NCBI GenBank assembly: GCA_947579605.1
Contig: OX388324.1
Span: 21,211,746-21,275,745, forward strand
DNA length: 64,000 bases
Reading direction: 5' to 3'
From: Athripsodes cinereus
Taxonomy: Eukaryota > Arthropoda > Insecta > Trichoptera > Leptoceridae
A program made the position numbers and the translations under genes. Below are positions 11,171-22,864 of this stretch, one piece after another (within the stretch, counting starts at the first letter, position 1; every line of letters starts with the position of its first letter). The notes beneath the pieces were generated by a model. It saw only the letters and a list, made by a program, of their open reading frames with translations, was not told the DNA's origin and ran no database searches.

Positions 11171-12313
11171 ATGTTAAATAAATATGCGCCTTCTGTAGGA
11201 CACTCCGAAACTTATAGAAAATAGTGCGAGATCTATTCTTTGCCAGGGACAAATGGAACTTCTGTATAGAAAATAGTGCGAGACCTATTCTTTGCCAGGG
11301 ACTAATGGGAACTTCTGTATAGAAAATAGTGCGAGACCTATTCTTTGCCAGGGACTAATGGGAACTTCTGTATAGAAAATAGTGCGAGATCTATTCTTTG
11401 CCAGGGACTAATGGGAACTTCTGTATAGAAAATAGTGCGAGATCTATTCTATGCCAGGGACTAATGGGAACTTCTGTATAGAAAATAGTGCGAGACCTAT
11501 TCTTTGCCAGGGACTAATGGGAACTTCTGTATAGAAAATAGTGCGAGACCTATTCTTTGAGAGGGACTAATGGGAACTTCTGTATAGAAAATAGTGCGAG
11601 ACATTTTCTTTGCCAGGGACTTATGGGAACTTCTGTATAGAAAATAGTGCGAGACATATTCTTTGCCAGGGACTAATGGGAACTTCTGTATAGAAAATAG
11701 TGCGAGACATTTTCTTTGCCAGGGACTTATGGGAACTTCTGTATAGAAAATAGTGCGAGACCTATTCTTTGCCAGGGACTAATGGGAACTTCTGAATAGA
11801 AAATAGTGCGAGATCTATTCTTTGCCAGGGACTAATGGGAACTTCTGTATAGAAAATAGTGCGAGACCTATTCTTTGCCAGGGACTAATGGGAACTTCTG
11901 TATAGAAAATAGTGCGAGACATTTTCTTTGCCAGGGACTTATGGGAACTTCTGTATAGAAAATAGTGCGAGACCTATTCTTTGCCAGGGACTAATGGGAA
12001 CTTCTGTATAGAAAATAGTGCGAGACATTTTCTTTGCCAGGGACTTATGGGAACTTCTGTATAGAAAATAGTGCGAGACCTATTCTTTGCCAGGGACTAA
12101 TGGGAACTTCTGTATAGAAAATAGTGCGAGACATTTTCTTTGCCAGGGATTATGGGAACTTCTGTATAGAAAATAGTGCAAGACCTATTCTTTGCCAGGG
12201 ACTAATGGGAACTTCTGTTTAGAAAATAGTGCGAGACCTATTCTTTGCCAGGGACTAATGGGGACTTCTGTATAGAAAATAGTGCGAGACATATTCTTTG
12301 CCAGTGACTAGAC
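11171..12313. repeat. 53-bp minisatellite, ~21 units, derived from family A
   Basis: The array opens with a family A fragment (CCTTCTGTAGGACACTCCGA) and then repeats GAAAATAGTGCGAGACCTAT plus TCTTTGCCAGGGACTAATGG plus GAACTTCTGTATA about 21 times. The whole unit can be read as family A (AGTGGGAGACCAATTCTTTA and following) with an internal ~17-bp deletion. Two unit types (CCTATTC...ACTAATG and CATTTTC...ACTTATG) alternate from about 11860 to 12170, giving a 106-bp higher-order pattern. Confidence 0.95.
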
Positions 12314-12379
12314 GAAACAATTTAAAGATATTTATGCACAAACAAATAAAGGTTTAGAGGAACGAAATAAATATTATAA

Positions 12380-12428
12380 AATGTTTTATTGACGAGAGAG
12401 ACATCTTTATTCTTGTAATGACAAATGT
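12380..12428 (+). repeat. Family B repeat fragment
   Basis: TGTTTTATTGACGAGAGAGA followed by CATCTTTATTCTTGTAATGACAA, a diverged form of the family B core. Confidence 0.5.
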
Positions 12429-13100
12429 TTTATTTTTTATTTTTTATTTTTTTTTTAACATCTTTCAAGGGACAAACAGTCAGCACAGTAAACATTACAA
12501 AAATCAATATTACACACGATATAGACCACAAGAGTCCCCCTGTATTACCACAGTATAAAATTCGATGACACCAAAACAAGGAAATACTTTACAACAGTAG
12601 GTACAACCTAATAGAATTATCAAAAAACAATAAAATAAAAAAAAACCAGCAAATCAAACAACAAAGTAAGAAAACAATATAATACAATAACAGATGATAA
12701 AGTTAAAAATCAATTCAAATAATTAAAAAAAGTAAAATACAATAATAAATATAAATTCAACAAATCAATTAAGAAGACTTAAAAGTTATCATTATTTTAA
12801 TTAAAAAATTAATTATAGCAATTAGTTATAAAATCAACAAATCAATCAAGAAGATTAAAAATAATGTAATACAACAATGAATTAAAACAAAATCAAGAAA
12901 TTAAATAACGAATCTAAACAATAATATTTAAAATAAAGAAAAACTAGCCAAACAAATAATAAAATCAAAGTACAATAAAAATTTACGATAAGTTATAAGA
13001 TTAACATGTAAAATAATAAATTCAAAATAATATGATATAATAATAAATAACTAAATCAACAAATCAATAATATAATCAAAAATAATACAATAAAACAATG
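12429..13100. repeat. A-rich quasi-tandem stretch
   Basis: Poor in C and G, with AAATCAACAAATCAAT or close variants recurring at irregular 60-180 bp spacing among AAT/AAC-rich words. It looks like an old degenerate tandem repeat or the A-rich 3' region of a retroelement. No open frame. Confidence 0.45.
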
Positions 13101-13297
13101 AAGCTGTGTGGCAGACAATTCAGCAAAACAAAATATACATAGTTTTGTTTGTTTCCTTCTGTATAGTTCTTCTACTATATGTTTCTTCTACAAATATGTT
13201 TACAATACTTCTAATTATTTCTTCTACTATACATACCTATATCAACTTTTATTTTTATTTTGGAGTTTTCTTGCACTTTATAGGTCAATCTCTTTAG

Positions 13298-13475
13298 ATA
13301 TTATAAAGACATTGTCAATTTGAGATTATTTGAGACAATGTACTTACAAGACGAAAGACGTCTCTCTCGACAATGAATCATAATTATAGTCAAGGAAGTT
13401 GAAGATAAAATTTGTTTTTTAATTTCATTATATAATTTTACTACCTAAACACCAACACAGTGAATATTAAGGTTA
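13298..13475 (-). repeat. Family B repeat
   Basis: CAAGACGAAAGACGTCTCTC and the trailing block CTACCTAAACACCAACACAG are both present. GACATTGTCAATTTGAG and GAGACAATGT flank the centre, so part of it can fold back. Confidence 0.6.
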
Positions 13476-14491
13476 AGAGGTTTTTTCCAATTTATAATAC
13501 ATAGCTAAGGTAGGTATATGAGTATATTTTTTATTATAATTTTTCTCTTCAATATATAAGCGTATTTTTCCCTGCTGGCAACTTCTTTGACCTGCTTTCA
13601 TTGAACTAATGACATAATTAATACCCTCTGAGATACATCCAAGTCGCATCCGGGACCTCCACTGTGCTCCTTAATTAGCTCATAATATAATGATTGTAAT
13701 TAAGGGGGATTTTATTGCTTTGTTGTTTTGTATTTTCATAATAAAGTTAGTGTAAACACTTGATTAAAAAAGAAATAATAAAAAAAAGAATCTTAAGCAT
13801 TTCGCTGTTTCCGTTAATTATTGTATGTGATTTAATTTCATAATTTTTATATTTTTTTTTTTTTAATGTAAATTTTTATATTTTTTCATTTAATTTTAAT
13901 ACACATTTTGATTACCGGGTGAGGCACCTCACTCATCTTAAATGCTTAAATTTTTGGTACAGATAAAAAGACTTACATCTTACAGTGGAGAGGTAGGAGG
14001 TTTGTAACAAAGCAAGTATTGCATGAAATTGTGATAGTAAATAAAATATAACGTTATTTTACCTTAGTAAAATGATTTAGAGTGTCAACGAAATTCTCAA
14101 TTGATTTTATTATTTGATACTGCTTTCCGCACTGTTGTTATGGAAACTACATTAAACGGCGCCAAATACATGCAAATACACATATATGAACGTTACTTTT
14201 AGTATTAACGGAGTACGGAGAGAACTTATTTGATCCTTGCATTGTGTGAGAACAGTTTAAACATTACATTTATAAGTGAGTATGTATATTATGCAATGTT
14301 GACTTAATTACCTACCTCAAAACTTTTCTTCAAGTAATAATACCAACTAATATTATTTATAAAATCATATTATAATTTAATAATTAACAAATCCCCTTAT
14401 TTCCCCTCTGCTAACTTTCCTCCCTATTGACCTACTTTTTCATAAACATCTTATTAAGGGTATTGTCATTTCATCACATGTAATTTTTTTC
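13476..14491. other. No gene; possible RT-element 3' scrap at 14140-14170
   Basis: ATTAAACGGCGCCAAATAC at about 14150 matches the 3' end of the L7 element at 35130. The rest is AT-rich with poly-T runs and nothing I can name. Confidence 0.4.
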
Positions 14492-14683
14492 AGATATTCT
14501 TTTGCAGTTCAAGGTGCTCGTTGCTGGAATAATCTCCCATTTAACCTTAGACTGAATCCAAGTCTGACATCTTTCGAACGACCCGTTAAAGAGAAAATGG
14601 TTTATATATCGTCGATTGTCAACTTGAAACACTATATGGCGCCTGAGAACGATACTATTCTTCTATTAACAGTGTTGCTTTGA
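14492..14683 (+). pseudogene. RT C-terminal tail of a non-LTR retrotransposon (family L5)
   Basis: The open frame reads RYSFAVQGARCWNNLPFNLR and then SLTSFERPVKEKMV before a stop at 14681. The pattern FxVxGARxWNxLPxxxRxxxSLxxFKxxxK is the usual C-terminal close of many insect non-LTR RTs. The polymerase is missing and the frame beyond the motif is probably readthrough. A dead fragment. Confidence 0.7.
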
Positions 14684-16128
14684 CCAGTTATGTTCACAAC
14701 ACTCTCACATGCGCCCATTCTCCTGATACCTCATTTTTCACTCTATCTCGCAACGTTGTACCAATCATTCTTTTCAGTGAACGCATCTTTACAGCATTAA
14801 CTCATCCTCTGTATATTGACTGTATTTCTACAATATGAATTTACTTCTTTATCAAATTGGTTTTCATCAATGAACAGTAGAGAATGAATAGGTAAATAAA
14901 TTTATTCATAAATCTTTATTTTTAAGTATTTGAAATTATAACAGATATTTACACAGATATGTCATAAATATACTATATTATAGTCGTTAGCATGGCAATC
15001 TGAATGATTTGTTGCCAGTAAACATATCCATAATCGTCAAAACTTTTTTCATATTGGATGTTTTTATTTCGATGTAGTACCTATATTACGCACATAAATC
15101 TTCAGAAAATTAACCAACATAATGCCATATAAAAAAAAAATCATATAATATTTTTTGTTCGTATTTATTTCGTGAGAACACGTTTTAATAAAAAAAAAAA
15201 AATATATCGTATTTGAACTTGACTGACACTTTATTACAGTGATCTAGGTTTCGCTTTGTGACACTTTGTCAAATCATTACATGTCAAAACCTATGTATGT
15301 AAGTCACTCTAATTCTGTAGGTAAAAGTCAAACTCAATAAGTATATTAAAAAAAAGTTTTTTTTTCATTTGTAAATTTTTAATCTTTTTGAAGGTGTATT
15401 GAATTTTTGTAATAAAATTCATGACAATTTTCTTTATCTTATTTCACGTTCAGCTAGTCATTGAGAACACATGCTTCATAAAAAGGTGACGCAATTAGCG
15501 TATGATTGCATCACGTTTTCCTAAAATATTCTTAAATTCTAATATCGTTTTCATAGAAAAATGTCTTTATATGTTTCGAACTTTTCAAAAAATAAAAATA
15601 AATATGACAACACTCCAATTTTTTTTTATATCTTATTAGGTAAAATTTATAAGTTCTTTGTGTTTGGGGAAAAAATGACTTTAATCTTTTCCTCTCCCCT
15701 ATCGATTTAAGAAAAAAGTAAATGAAGGAACAAACATAATGTTTATTAAAAAGAAAAACATCAAAGATTCGGTCGAGACGGGAAGAAACCGATAAAAGTA
15801 CTCTTCAATTTTTAATACTGACTGCAAAAATGAAAATATAATAATAAACTTAAGTACTTATGTATTATAATTTTTCACTTATAATAAATATTGCAAATTT
15901 TACGTTTAAAACTTAGATTTATTTAGCTTGACTCTTAGAATTTTGATTCACGCTTTTACAGAATTTAAGTATGTATTTTGTAAGGGAGTTCCTTTATTAA
16001 TTTTTTCTCCCTTTTTGCTCTTTTTGGGGAGCACAGAGTGTCGACTAATAGGCTTCTCTCCCCAAAAATAAAAAAAAATGCATTTTTTAATACATAAATG
16101 AATTTATTTAATATTTTCATCGAAAAAT
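14684..16128. other. No gene recognised
   Basis: AT-rich, with poly-A and poly-T runs near 15190, 15350 and 16060. No motif-bearing frame and no copy of the repeat families defined here. Confidence 0.5.
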
Positions 16129-16132
16129 GTTA

Positions 16133-17007
16133 GGGTAAGTCCAAATCACCTGGTCCAGCACTGGTTGCTCGACCATCTCAGAAAAAAATGATTTTTTTTG
16201 TGCTATCACCCCAACATGTTGGTAGTTCAAAATGATAATTATTTTAATTTTATTGGTTTTAGTTTTTGTGTGGCGGCCATATTTGTTTTACAAGGCGGAG
16301 ACATTTTCGCAGTTTAAAGGGTTTGCGAAAACTTGAATATCTCAGGTCCTATTTATTTTATCAACATAAAACTAAAAGTAATTTGTTAATAGGAATATAA
16401 GCTTTAAGGTTGTAACAATACATTTTCACCTAAATATAATTCTAAGGGATGAAATTTCAGTCTACATTCTTAACTCTTTTTTGTAAAAACTCCCATTTTC
16501 ACGGGAAGATTTTGGACGAAGGGAAAGAGTCCACTCATCAAAACTTTTTTGACAAACAACTAGGTACTAGTTGTGTTGATAAACAAAATTTCAAGTCTCA
16601 GACTTGACCCCCCTCTTCACAAAAAAATTTCATAATTTGGAAATTCTCAAAATTTTCCATTTTCCGAGCTCAATATCTCTGGTGGGGGACTAGGTAAAAA
16701 TTTGAAATGTCACTCCATAATAGACCTATACCATAGTATTAAGTGGCAAAAATTTGGAGTTTGAGATTTTACTAGGATCAGAGATATGGCAATCACAAAA
16801 TGTCCAAAAATTAGTACTTCAACGGGCATACCGCATCAGCATATATAGAATATAAAATTGTTTACTAATAGTAAATCAATGTATATTAGATAATATTTAC
16901 AAAATACAATTCCAAATAGTAAAATACCATGTAATATAATTAAATATCTTGATTGTTTGTGGGGGTGGGGGGGTTAAAATTCTGGGAGAACTGGCAGCCT
17001 GAATCAA
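16133..17007 (+). repeat. Left inverted arm of the 3.07-kb transposon
   Basis: Marker words GGTTGCTCGACCATCTCAG, CCAACATGTTGG, GGCGGCCATATTTGTTTTAC and CCGCATCAGCATATATAGAA all recur inverted in the right arm. Homology ends near CTGGGAGAACTGGCAGCC. Confidence 0.9.
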
Positions 17008-17159
17008 AATAATGCACAATTCAGTGGGTGAATATAACGTATTTAAGTCGATTAATATGTGACATGGTTCTTGGCAAAAAAGACATTTTACACAAAATAA
17101 CTTGAAGTCTCAAGGCTTACTGTTATACACACATTAATTTAAAAGCAAACTTCTTTCTG

Positions 17160-17765
17160 CTAGCTAATACAATTTTGGTGTACAACAAAGAGCTTAGAGA
17201 TCGCCTCGCACAATTGAGGGGTGATAGTGTGAAAGCGGCCAGTCACAGTTGTAAATTCCATTGATGCGAGCTTTCTCAGAATGTTATTCATAGGTACCCA
17301 GGTCTTGTCACCTTGAAACTTTGAATGAGGTTCGTGGCCTAGCTAGCTCATAAAAGTGAACTTTCAGGTCATTGTTTTCGATGCTTATTTCCTCGATAAC
17401 TCCAAGGTACCATTGCTCTTCATATATGCATGCAACTATGTCTTCTTTCTGGAGGTATAATGAGGCAGTTTTTGACACAAGTATGTCATCACAGTCGTCA
17501 GAGGAATAAAATCACCTATGTACTTGCCTCAAGTCATTATTGATGCCACTATCTCTCATTACAAAAAGTCGATTATAGCAGGTAGCACATAAAGATTTTC
17601 GAGGAATAAGATTAATCAAGTGATTTTTTTCCTTAGGTAAATGTTAAACTTTGATTTCTCTGAGGCCTTTAATTATAGTTTTTTATGGATCTTTAGTGGG
17701 ACACAACAAGAATTTTCAAACAGATGGTTGTACTTAACAAAATACTTGACTTCATGATACTTGCA
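17160..17765 (-). pseudogene. Decayed transposon protein: Cys/His motif followed by a WYxGVV...WVP domain
   Basis: Reading leftward on the minus strand, three frame segments join into one protein-like signal. First, VKYNHLFENSCCVPLKIH (a Cys-Cys...His motif), then LIPRKSLCATCYNRL (a CxxC motif), then DIVACIYEEQWYLGVIEEI and FYELARPRTSFKVS, and after a one-base shift GDKTWVPMNNIL and VTGRFHTITP. There is an in-frame stop near 17510 and frameshifts near 17310 and 17690. The CxxC/CCxxxH part looks zinc-binding, and the WYxGxIxExS...WVPxxNIL part resembles a small Tudor/SH3-like fold that I have seen in uncharacterised, transposon-linked invertebrate proteins. Whether it is the transposase or an accessory protein cannot be told. 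It sits in the loop of the long-armed element and is presumably its own gene. Confidence 0.6.
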
Positions 17766-17968
17766 GATGATAACAATAGCACTGTTTATAACTCAAAAGA
17801 TTTCTGCCTTCTTCACATTCCATGTTTCAAAACTATGACACAAAGAGTACAAAGACAACCTTCGTCTTTGGCTGCTAACAGAAAACTAACCTAGGCTGGG
17901 AGAGTACACAGCGTTCATGCTAATAAAAGACTGTGCCTGCTCAAACAAGATCCAACAGGTTAAAATAT

Positions 17969-19206
17969 GATTCAGACTGCTATTTCTCCCTGAGTTTTAG
18001 TACCCCGCCCCCCACACAAAATAAAGATATTTAATTATATAACATGGTATTATACTACTTAGATTTCCATATAATGAGTTACAATCCATTGGATTGGTCT
18101 GCAACGAGTTTGGATTTTCTTCTCCATTCCTCCCTATTCTCAGCCAGTTTTTTCAGCTCTACGTATGAGCAACAGTTCATGTCCCTCTTCAGTTGGTCTA
18201 TATACGCGTCTCTCGGTCGGCCTCTGCCATTTGTGCCTTCGGTCCTACCTTCCACGATAGCGAGGAGCAGTCCTGGGTGCCTGATGTTGTGGCCAGTTAG
18301 CTCGTTGTTGGCTGATTCTTAAGGAGTTGCCTTTTTTCACCTACCCTGGTTAACAAATCTACGTTTTCGACGTGTTCCGACCAATGAATCTTCAGCATGC
18401 GTCTGTAGCACTCATTAGATTTCTATTTTGTAAATATTATCTAATATACATTGATTTACTATTAGTAAACAATTTTATATTCTATATATGCCGATGCGGT
18501 ATGCCCGTTGAAGTACTAATTTTTGGACATTTTGTGATTGCCATATCTTTGCTCCTAGTAAAATCTCAAACTCCAAATTTTTGCCACATAATACTATGGT
18601 ACAGGTCTATTATGGGGTGACATTTCAAATTTTTACCTAGTCCCCCACCAGAGATATTGAGCTCGGAAAATGGAAAATTTTGAGAATTTCCAAATTTTGA
18701 AATTTTTTTGTGAAAAGGGGGGTCAAGTCTGAGACTTGAAATTTTGTTTATCAACACAACTAGTACCTAGTTGTTTGTCAAAAAAGTTTTGATGAGTGGA
18801 CTCTTTCCCTTCGTCCAAAATCTTTCCGTGAAAATGGGAGTTTTTACAAAAAAGAGTTAAGAATGTAGACTGAAATTTCATCCCTTAGAATTATATTTAG
18901 GTGAAAATGTATTGTTACAACCTTAAAGCTTATATTCCTATTAACAAATTACTTTTAGTTTTATGTTGATAAAATAAATAGGACCTGAGATATTCAAGTT
19001 TTTGCAAACCCTTTAAACTGCGAAAATGTCTCCGCCTTGTAAAACAAATATGGCCGCCACACAAAAACTAAAACCAATAAAATTAAAATAATTATCATTT
19101 TGAACTACCAACATGTTGGGGTGATAGCACAAAAAAAATCAATTTTTTCTGAGATGGTCGAGCAACCATTTTATTTATTTCTGGACCGCTAGGTATGGAA
19201 TTACCC
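17969..19206 (-). repeat. Right inverted arm, interrupted by an RT fragment
   Basis: Inverted match to 16133-17007. The arm is split at 18068-18414 by an L1 RT fragment. Without that insert its length is close to that of the left arm. Confidence 0.9.
18068..18414 (-). pseudogene. RT C-terminal region (family L1, copy C), nested with target duplication
   Basis: Matches copies A and B from the shared 3' end (TAACTCATTATAT on the minus strand) up to the MWCYRRM region, where it is truncated. A 5-bp loss after GTGGCCAG and a further small loss near 18318 shift the frame, so no full reading remains. TTAGATTTC occurs on both sides, at 18059-18067 and 18415-18423. That is the target duplication and 5' truncation expected of target-primed reverse transcription. 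It inserted after the long-armed transposon. Confidence 0.88.
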
Positions 19207-19237
19207 GTTACCAACTGAATGACCTGTTCAATTTAAG

Positions 19238-19492
19238 ACTACTACTACTACTATACCATCACGGCATATCCCACAAGTGGGGTAGCCAGGAGACCAGCAT
19301 GTAAGAAACATGCAAGCTGTCCTCTCTGTGCCAATATAAAATCAAGACATTCAGGATGGTTGGCAAACCTCATCGCTGAATTTAATATGTAAAATGTCTT
19401 AATTTTTTCGAACACCTGCCTTTTACAGGACACTCGAAAACTTACGGAGAAGAGTGGGAGACCAATTCTTTACCGGGTGCTCCACGGGATAA
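19238..19492 (-). repeat. Family A repeat, best full-length copy
   Basis: Complete on the minus strand: GGAGCACCCGGTAAAGAATT, TCTCCCACTCTTCTCCGTAA, GTTTTCGAGTGTCCTGTAAA, ATTCAGCGATGAGG, GGCACAGAGAGGACAGCTTG, TGGCTACCCCACTTGTGG, then (TAG)n. The microsatellite tail suggests retrotransposition. A short frame in the sense direction reads CLDFILAQRGQLACFLHAGL and TPLVGYAVMV before the tail; similar frames occur in other copies. Confidence 0.85.
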
Positions 19493-20918
19493 CAATTTAA
19501 GACACTTCAGGGAAATTTCTTAAATTGTTTTACACTTTGAGTAACGTCAAAGTTTTAAACAAATAAAAAAAATCCATGTTTTTGTGGTGTTATGTGCTTT
19601 ATAAACTAAAGAAATGTTGAAAAAAATCAATTACTTTCCTTTGGTATTAAAAAAAAAACACAATATATTTATTCTGCTACGGAATATTTTAAGAGTAGGT
19701 ACCCACCTAATCTAATATTGGGTAAAATATATGGGATTACTTACAAGAATAATATATTGCTGATATCAAATTCTATTGTCTCCACTTAAAGTTCCTTCCT
19801 ACTCACATATCTCATCATTATGTACACAGTACTGATGGATGAAATGTAGAAATATGATATATTGTAATAGACAATTAGTTGACACCCTATTTAGGACATT
19901 GTGCTACATATTTAGGCAAAAAAATAAACAAATTAACAGTGCGGTTTCCGGTTTAGTGAATAAACCCATAAACACATCAAAGCGTTCCTATGGCTTTAAC
20001 ACATTTGTTGTGCATACTTACACATAGAAAGAAAGCTTTTTTTAACTTAATACAACAATTTTCTCCAGCTATACTACTTACCTACCTACCAGTATTTTTT
20101 GCGATAGAACGTGTATCACCAAGGGAAATGTTTAAAGCGACAAAAAGAGGTTAAAAGAGAAAAATTATTATTGTTTGACAAATATTTATTTATTGTATAG
20201 AGGGCAATATGAATTTCAAAATAATATTCGCTGTAATTCTGAACAACAATAAAATTTTTCTTTAGAGAGTTTGTTCTGCTCTGTTCCGAGGGAGAGCAAA
20301 ATGATATGTACTAGTTATAATCCCTGATTTGCTTTGGATATAATTATTAGTGAAAGACACTTTTTGGAATATATATGTAGCACTGAAATCAAATATAAAT
20401 GATCCACGTACAGTTGAAGGGGTTGAGAATGGTAATGAAGTATGGAAAAATAGTACCCTAGTGACCAGCTGCCGTTTTCTTTAAAGGCAGACTCTATGTA
20501 ACACTGGATAAAATGTGATGATCATAAACTAAACTTACACTAGATAAAGGCATAACGATATCATGGACCGACTTATTTAAACTGGATAAAGTCAGATCTT
20601 GAACCCCTTCGAACTCGTCCAAATATTGTTTTTGAATCTAACATATATTCATTGGATAAACAAATTTCAATGAAAAAGTATACAACATTGGAAGTTTAAT
20701 CCCTCCCCCTTTCTTGATAAACGGTTTCTTTTTTCACTATCTGATCTTAAAAAAAGTTTTTGCACACACTTCGGCACCTTTTGAAGTGTTACCTACTGAG
20801 AAAATAAATTTTGCAAATTATAAGGATGATATTTTAATTATCACAAAAATATACAAGGTAAGCAGTGAAGATAAAATTAAAAAAGTAAGAAATGTTTTCT
20901 TTTTTAATTTTGTTCTTT
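19493..20918. other. No gene recognised
   Basis: AT-rich. CTGGATAAA or a close variant appears four times between 20500 and 20660 without regular spacing. The open frames at 19839 and 20714 are short and motif-free. Confidence 0.45.
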
Positions 20919-21018
20919 ATTGAACGATACGTCTTTCGTTTTATAAGGACATCCTTATAAGATGAAAGACGTTTCTCTTATCTTATAAGGATGAAAGACG
21001 TCTCGCTCAATAAAGAAC
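20919..21018. repeat. Family B fold-back copy
   Basis: CTTTATTGAACGATACGTCT and TTATAAGGACATCCTTATAA are followed by GACGTCTCGCTCAATAAAG. The two sides can pair, giving a hairpin of about 100 bp. Confidence 0.7.
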
Positions 21019-21139
21019 ATGATATAGCAGTACATGGAAGGAAACACAGTAGGTTTTAGTTTAACTTAATATTTGATTGAATAGTGACCTGGTTTCCACT
21101 TATAAAATTATTGTCAAACTAATAAATGTCGATAAAAAA

Positions 21140-21295
21140 AACTACTACTACTGTACCATCACGGCATATCCCACAAGTGGGGTAGCCAGCAGACCAGCTG
21201 CATATAATTAAACATGCAAGCTGTTTTCTCCGTTCCAATATAAATTCTAGACATTCAGAATGGGTGGCAAACCTCATAAACGTCGAGTCAATAAA
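21140..21295 (-). repeat. Family A repeat, 3' part
   Basis: Carries the tail ACTACTACTACTGTACCATC and CACAAGTGGGGTAGCCAGC, the CATGCAAGCTGTTTTCTCCG block and ATTCAGAATGGGTGGCAAAC (plus-strand reading). The 5' half is replaced by other sequence. Confidence 0.75.
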
Positions 21296-21324
21296 TAACA
21301 TAAAGTTGAATAAGACATTATTGT

Positions 21325-21385
21325 TTTTCGATTTCATTGTGGAATTCTACAACCTGAACACCGACACAGTGAATAATAAAAGGTA
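21325..21385 (+). repeat. Family B repeat, trailing block
   Basis: TTTCATTGTGGAATTCTACA followed by ACCTGAACACCGACACAGTG, directly beside a family A copy. Confidence 0.55.
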
Positions 21386-21820
21386 AACACTTGTAGACAA
21401 ACAAAAATAATTTGATATTAGTATATTGCTATAGTGACACTTAATATTTTATATTTTATAGCTGCTATCAATCAATTCCATTCTGTGTGTTGTCTTTTTT
21501 ACGCTTCTATTGTTGAGTGTTGAGTGCTTCAGTTCAGAATGTACCTACATACAAAAAGCATGATTGTGATTTATAATACTATTTTGTTATCCAACACTCG
21601 AGAATAATATCACGCCAACGGTGAAAACAGCGCTGCTCAGTGAAACATAATGTGTTGTGTTACACATAAAAAAGTGTTATCACTTAACCACAATATTACA
21701 AAGTACAACATGAGTACCTATTAGACATTGTTTGCAGACGTAGGGCTGCCATTGATGTTGCTAAACAATAATTCTTCAAGCTACAAATTAAAATTAAAAA
21801 AAAAAATCATTCAATCTGAG
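21386..21820. other. No gene recognised
   Basis: AT-rich spacer without motifs or shared repeats. Confidence 0.45.
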
Positions 21821-21996
21821 TTCGTCGGTAGCCAAGGGGTAGAGTCTCGGCCTTGTGAACATGAGGTCCGTGGTTCGATCCCACCCAGGTGCCGACAAAT
21901 TCCCCTTTTACGACACAAGCTTTTAGCTTACTGTGAAAGGTGTATAAGGTTGTATTTGGGTTAATAACAAAACCCAGATAGGCATATCTTTAAAAA
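21821..21996 (+). mobile_element. tRNA-derived SINE (SINE1, copy 3)
   Basis: The best copy: TTCGTCGGTAGCCAAGGGGT (box A) and GGTTCGATCCC (box B), then CCAGGTGCCGACAAATTCCC, GTGTATAAGGTTGTATTTGG and AAAACCCAGATAGGCATATC. RNA polymerase III transcription is plausible from the two boxes. A 78-codon open frame across it is incidental. Confidence 0.85.
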
Positions 21997-22864
21997 AGAA
22001 TTAACACCGTCACAAAATTTCCCCCAAGTGAAGTAAAAATAAGAGAGCCGTAAGTGCGTGCCAATATCAGTTTTATATATTCAGAATGGGTGGGTTTTAA
22101 ATTATTTTTACTATTTTGTGTGTTTTATTTATTTATACTCTACCAAACTAAAAAGTTTTAATACATCCTTTGTATCTATTGACATTTGTTCAAAGACACA
22201 TAGCATTTTTTTGTATGATTTAAAAATAACATTTCAACTCGGACCATTTATTTTATCTGAAGGGTATTGGGACGGATTTATAAAGGACGATTTATTATTA
22301 CAAATTTAAATCAATCTTACAACAAGAAAAAAGTAAATCCAATTTATTGTAAAATAATGTATTTTTACTGGGCCTAATTATTATATCGTTCTAGTTTATC
22401 AATGTCGAATACAATTTCTTAAATCAACTTGAAATATTTATTAACTTTAAGCATATATCTAATTAAAAGTTCTAATTTTTATTGATTTTAAAGAGGACTA
22501 AAGCTTTAAAGGTTCGGCCTCCGTAGAAGAAACTGGAAAAGCAGATGTCAAAAGTGTGTATTTAAAAACATGGTTTGTAGTGTCCAGAGATTCTTGAAGT
22601 AGTAGCAACGGAAAGTAAGCATATCAGAATGAAGTATCTAGGCGTTATAGGCTCCTAATACAACAAGGACACGGGAATGAAGATGTATGTATGTATTTAA
22701 CCATGTAGATTTACTTTGTTGATTTCTATCCATTTAACTTATGAACCCATGCAATTAGCGTATCTCCTACAAGAAGAGATGTAAGTGGAATATTGGTTTG
22801 TAATAAACAAGAGGGTTGTCCTTTTTGTAACATTAAAGTAACATATTCAGTGTTTACATGTTAT
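21997..22864. other. No gene recognised
   Basis: An 83-codon frame at 22058 is hydrophobic and AT-driven, with no motif. No shared repeats seen. Confidence 0.45.

Larger units (their letters stand above)
16133..19206. mobile_element. DNA transposon with very long inverted arms
   Basis: The two ends are inverted copies over about 875 bp (left arm 16133-17007, right arm 17969-19206 including a 356-bp insertion). The termini read GGGTAAGTCCA and, on the minus strand from the right, GGGTAATTCCA. The element is flanked by GTTA at 16129-16132 and 19207-19210, a plausible 4-bp target duplication. The ~960-bp loop (17008-17968) carries a decayed coding region on the minus strand. I cannot assign a superfamily: the GGG termini, 4-bp duplication and long arms match none I can name with certainty. 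Confidence 0.85.
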
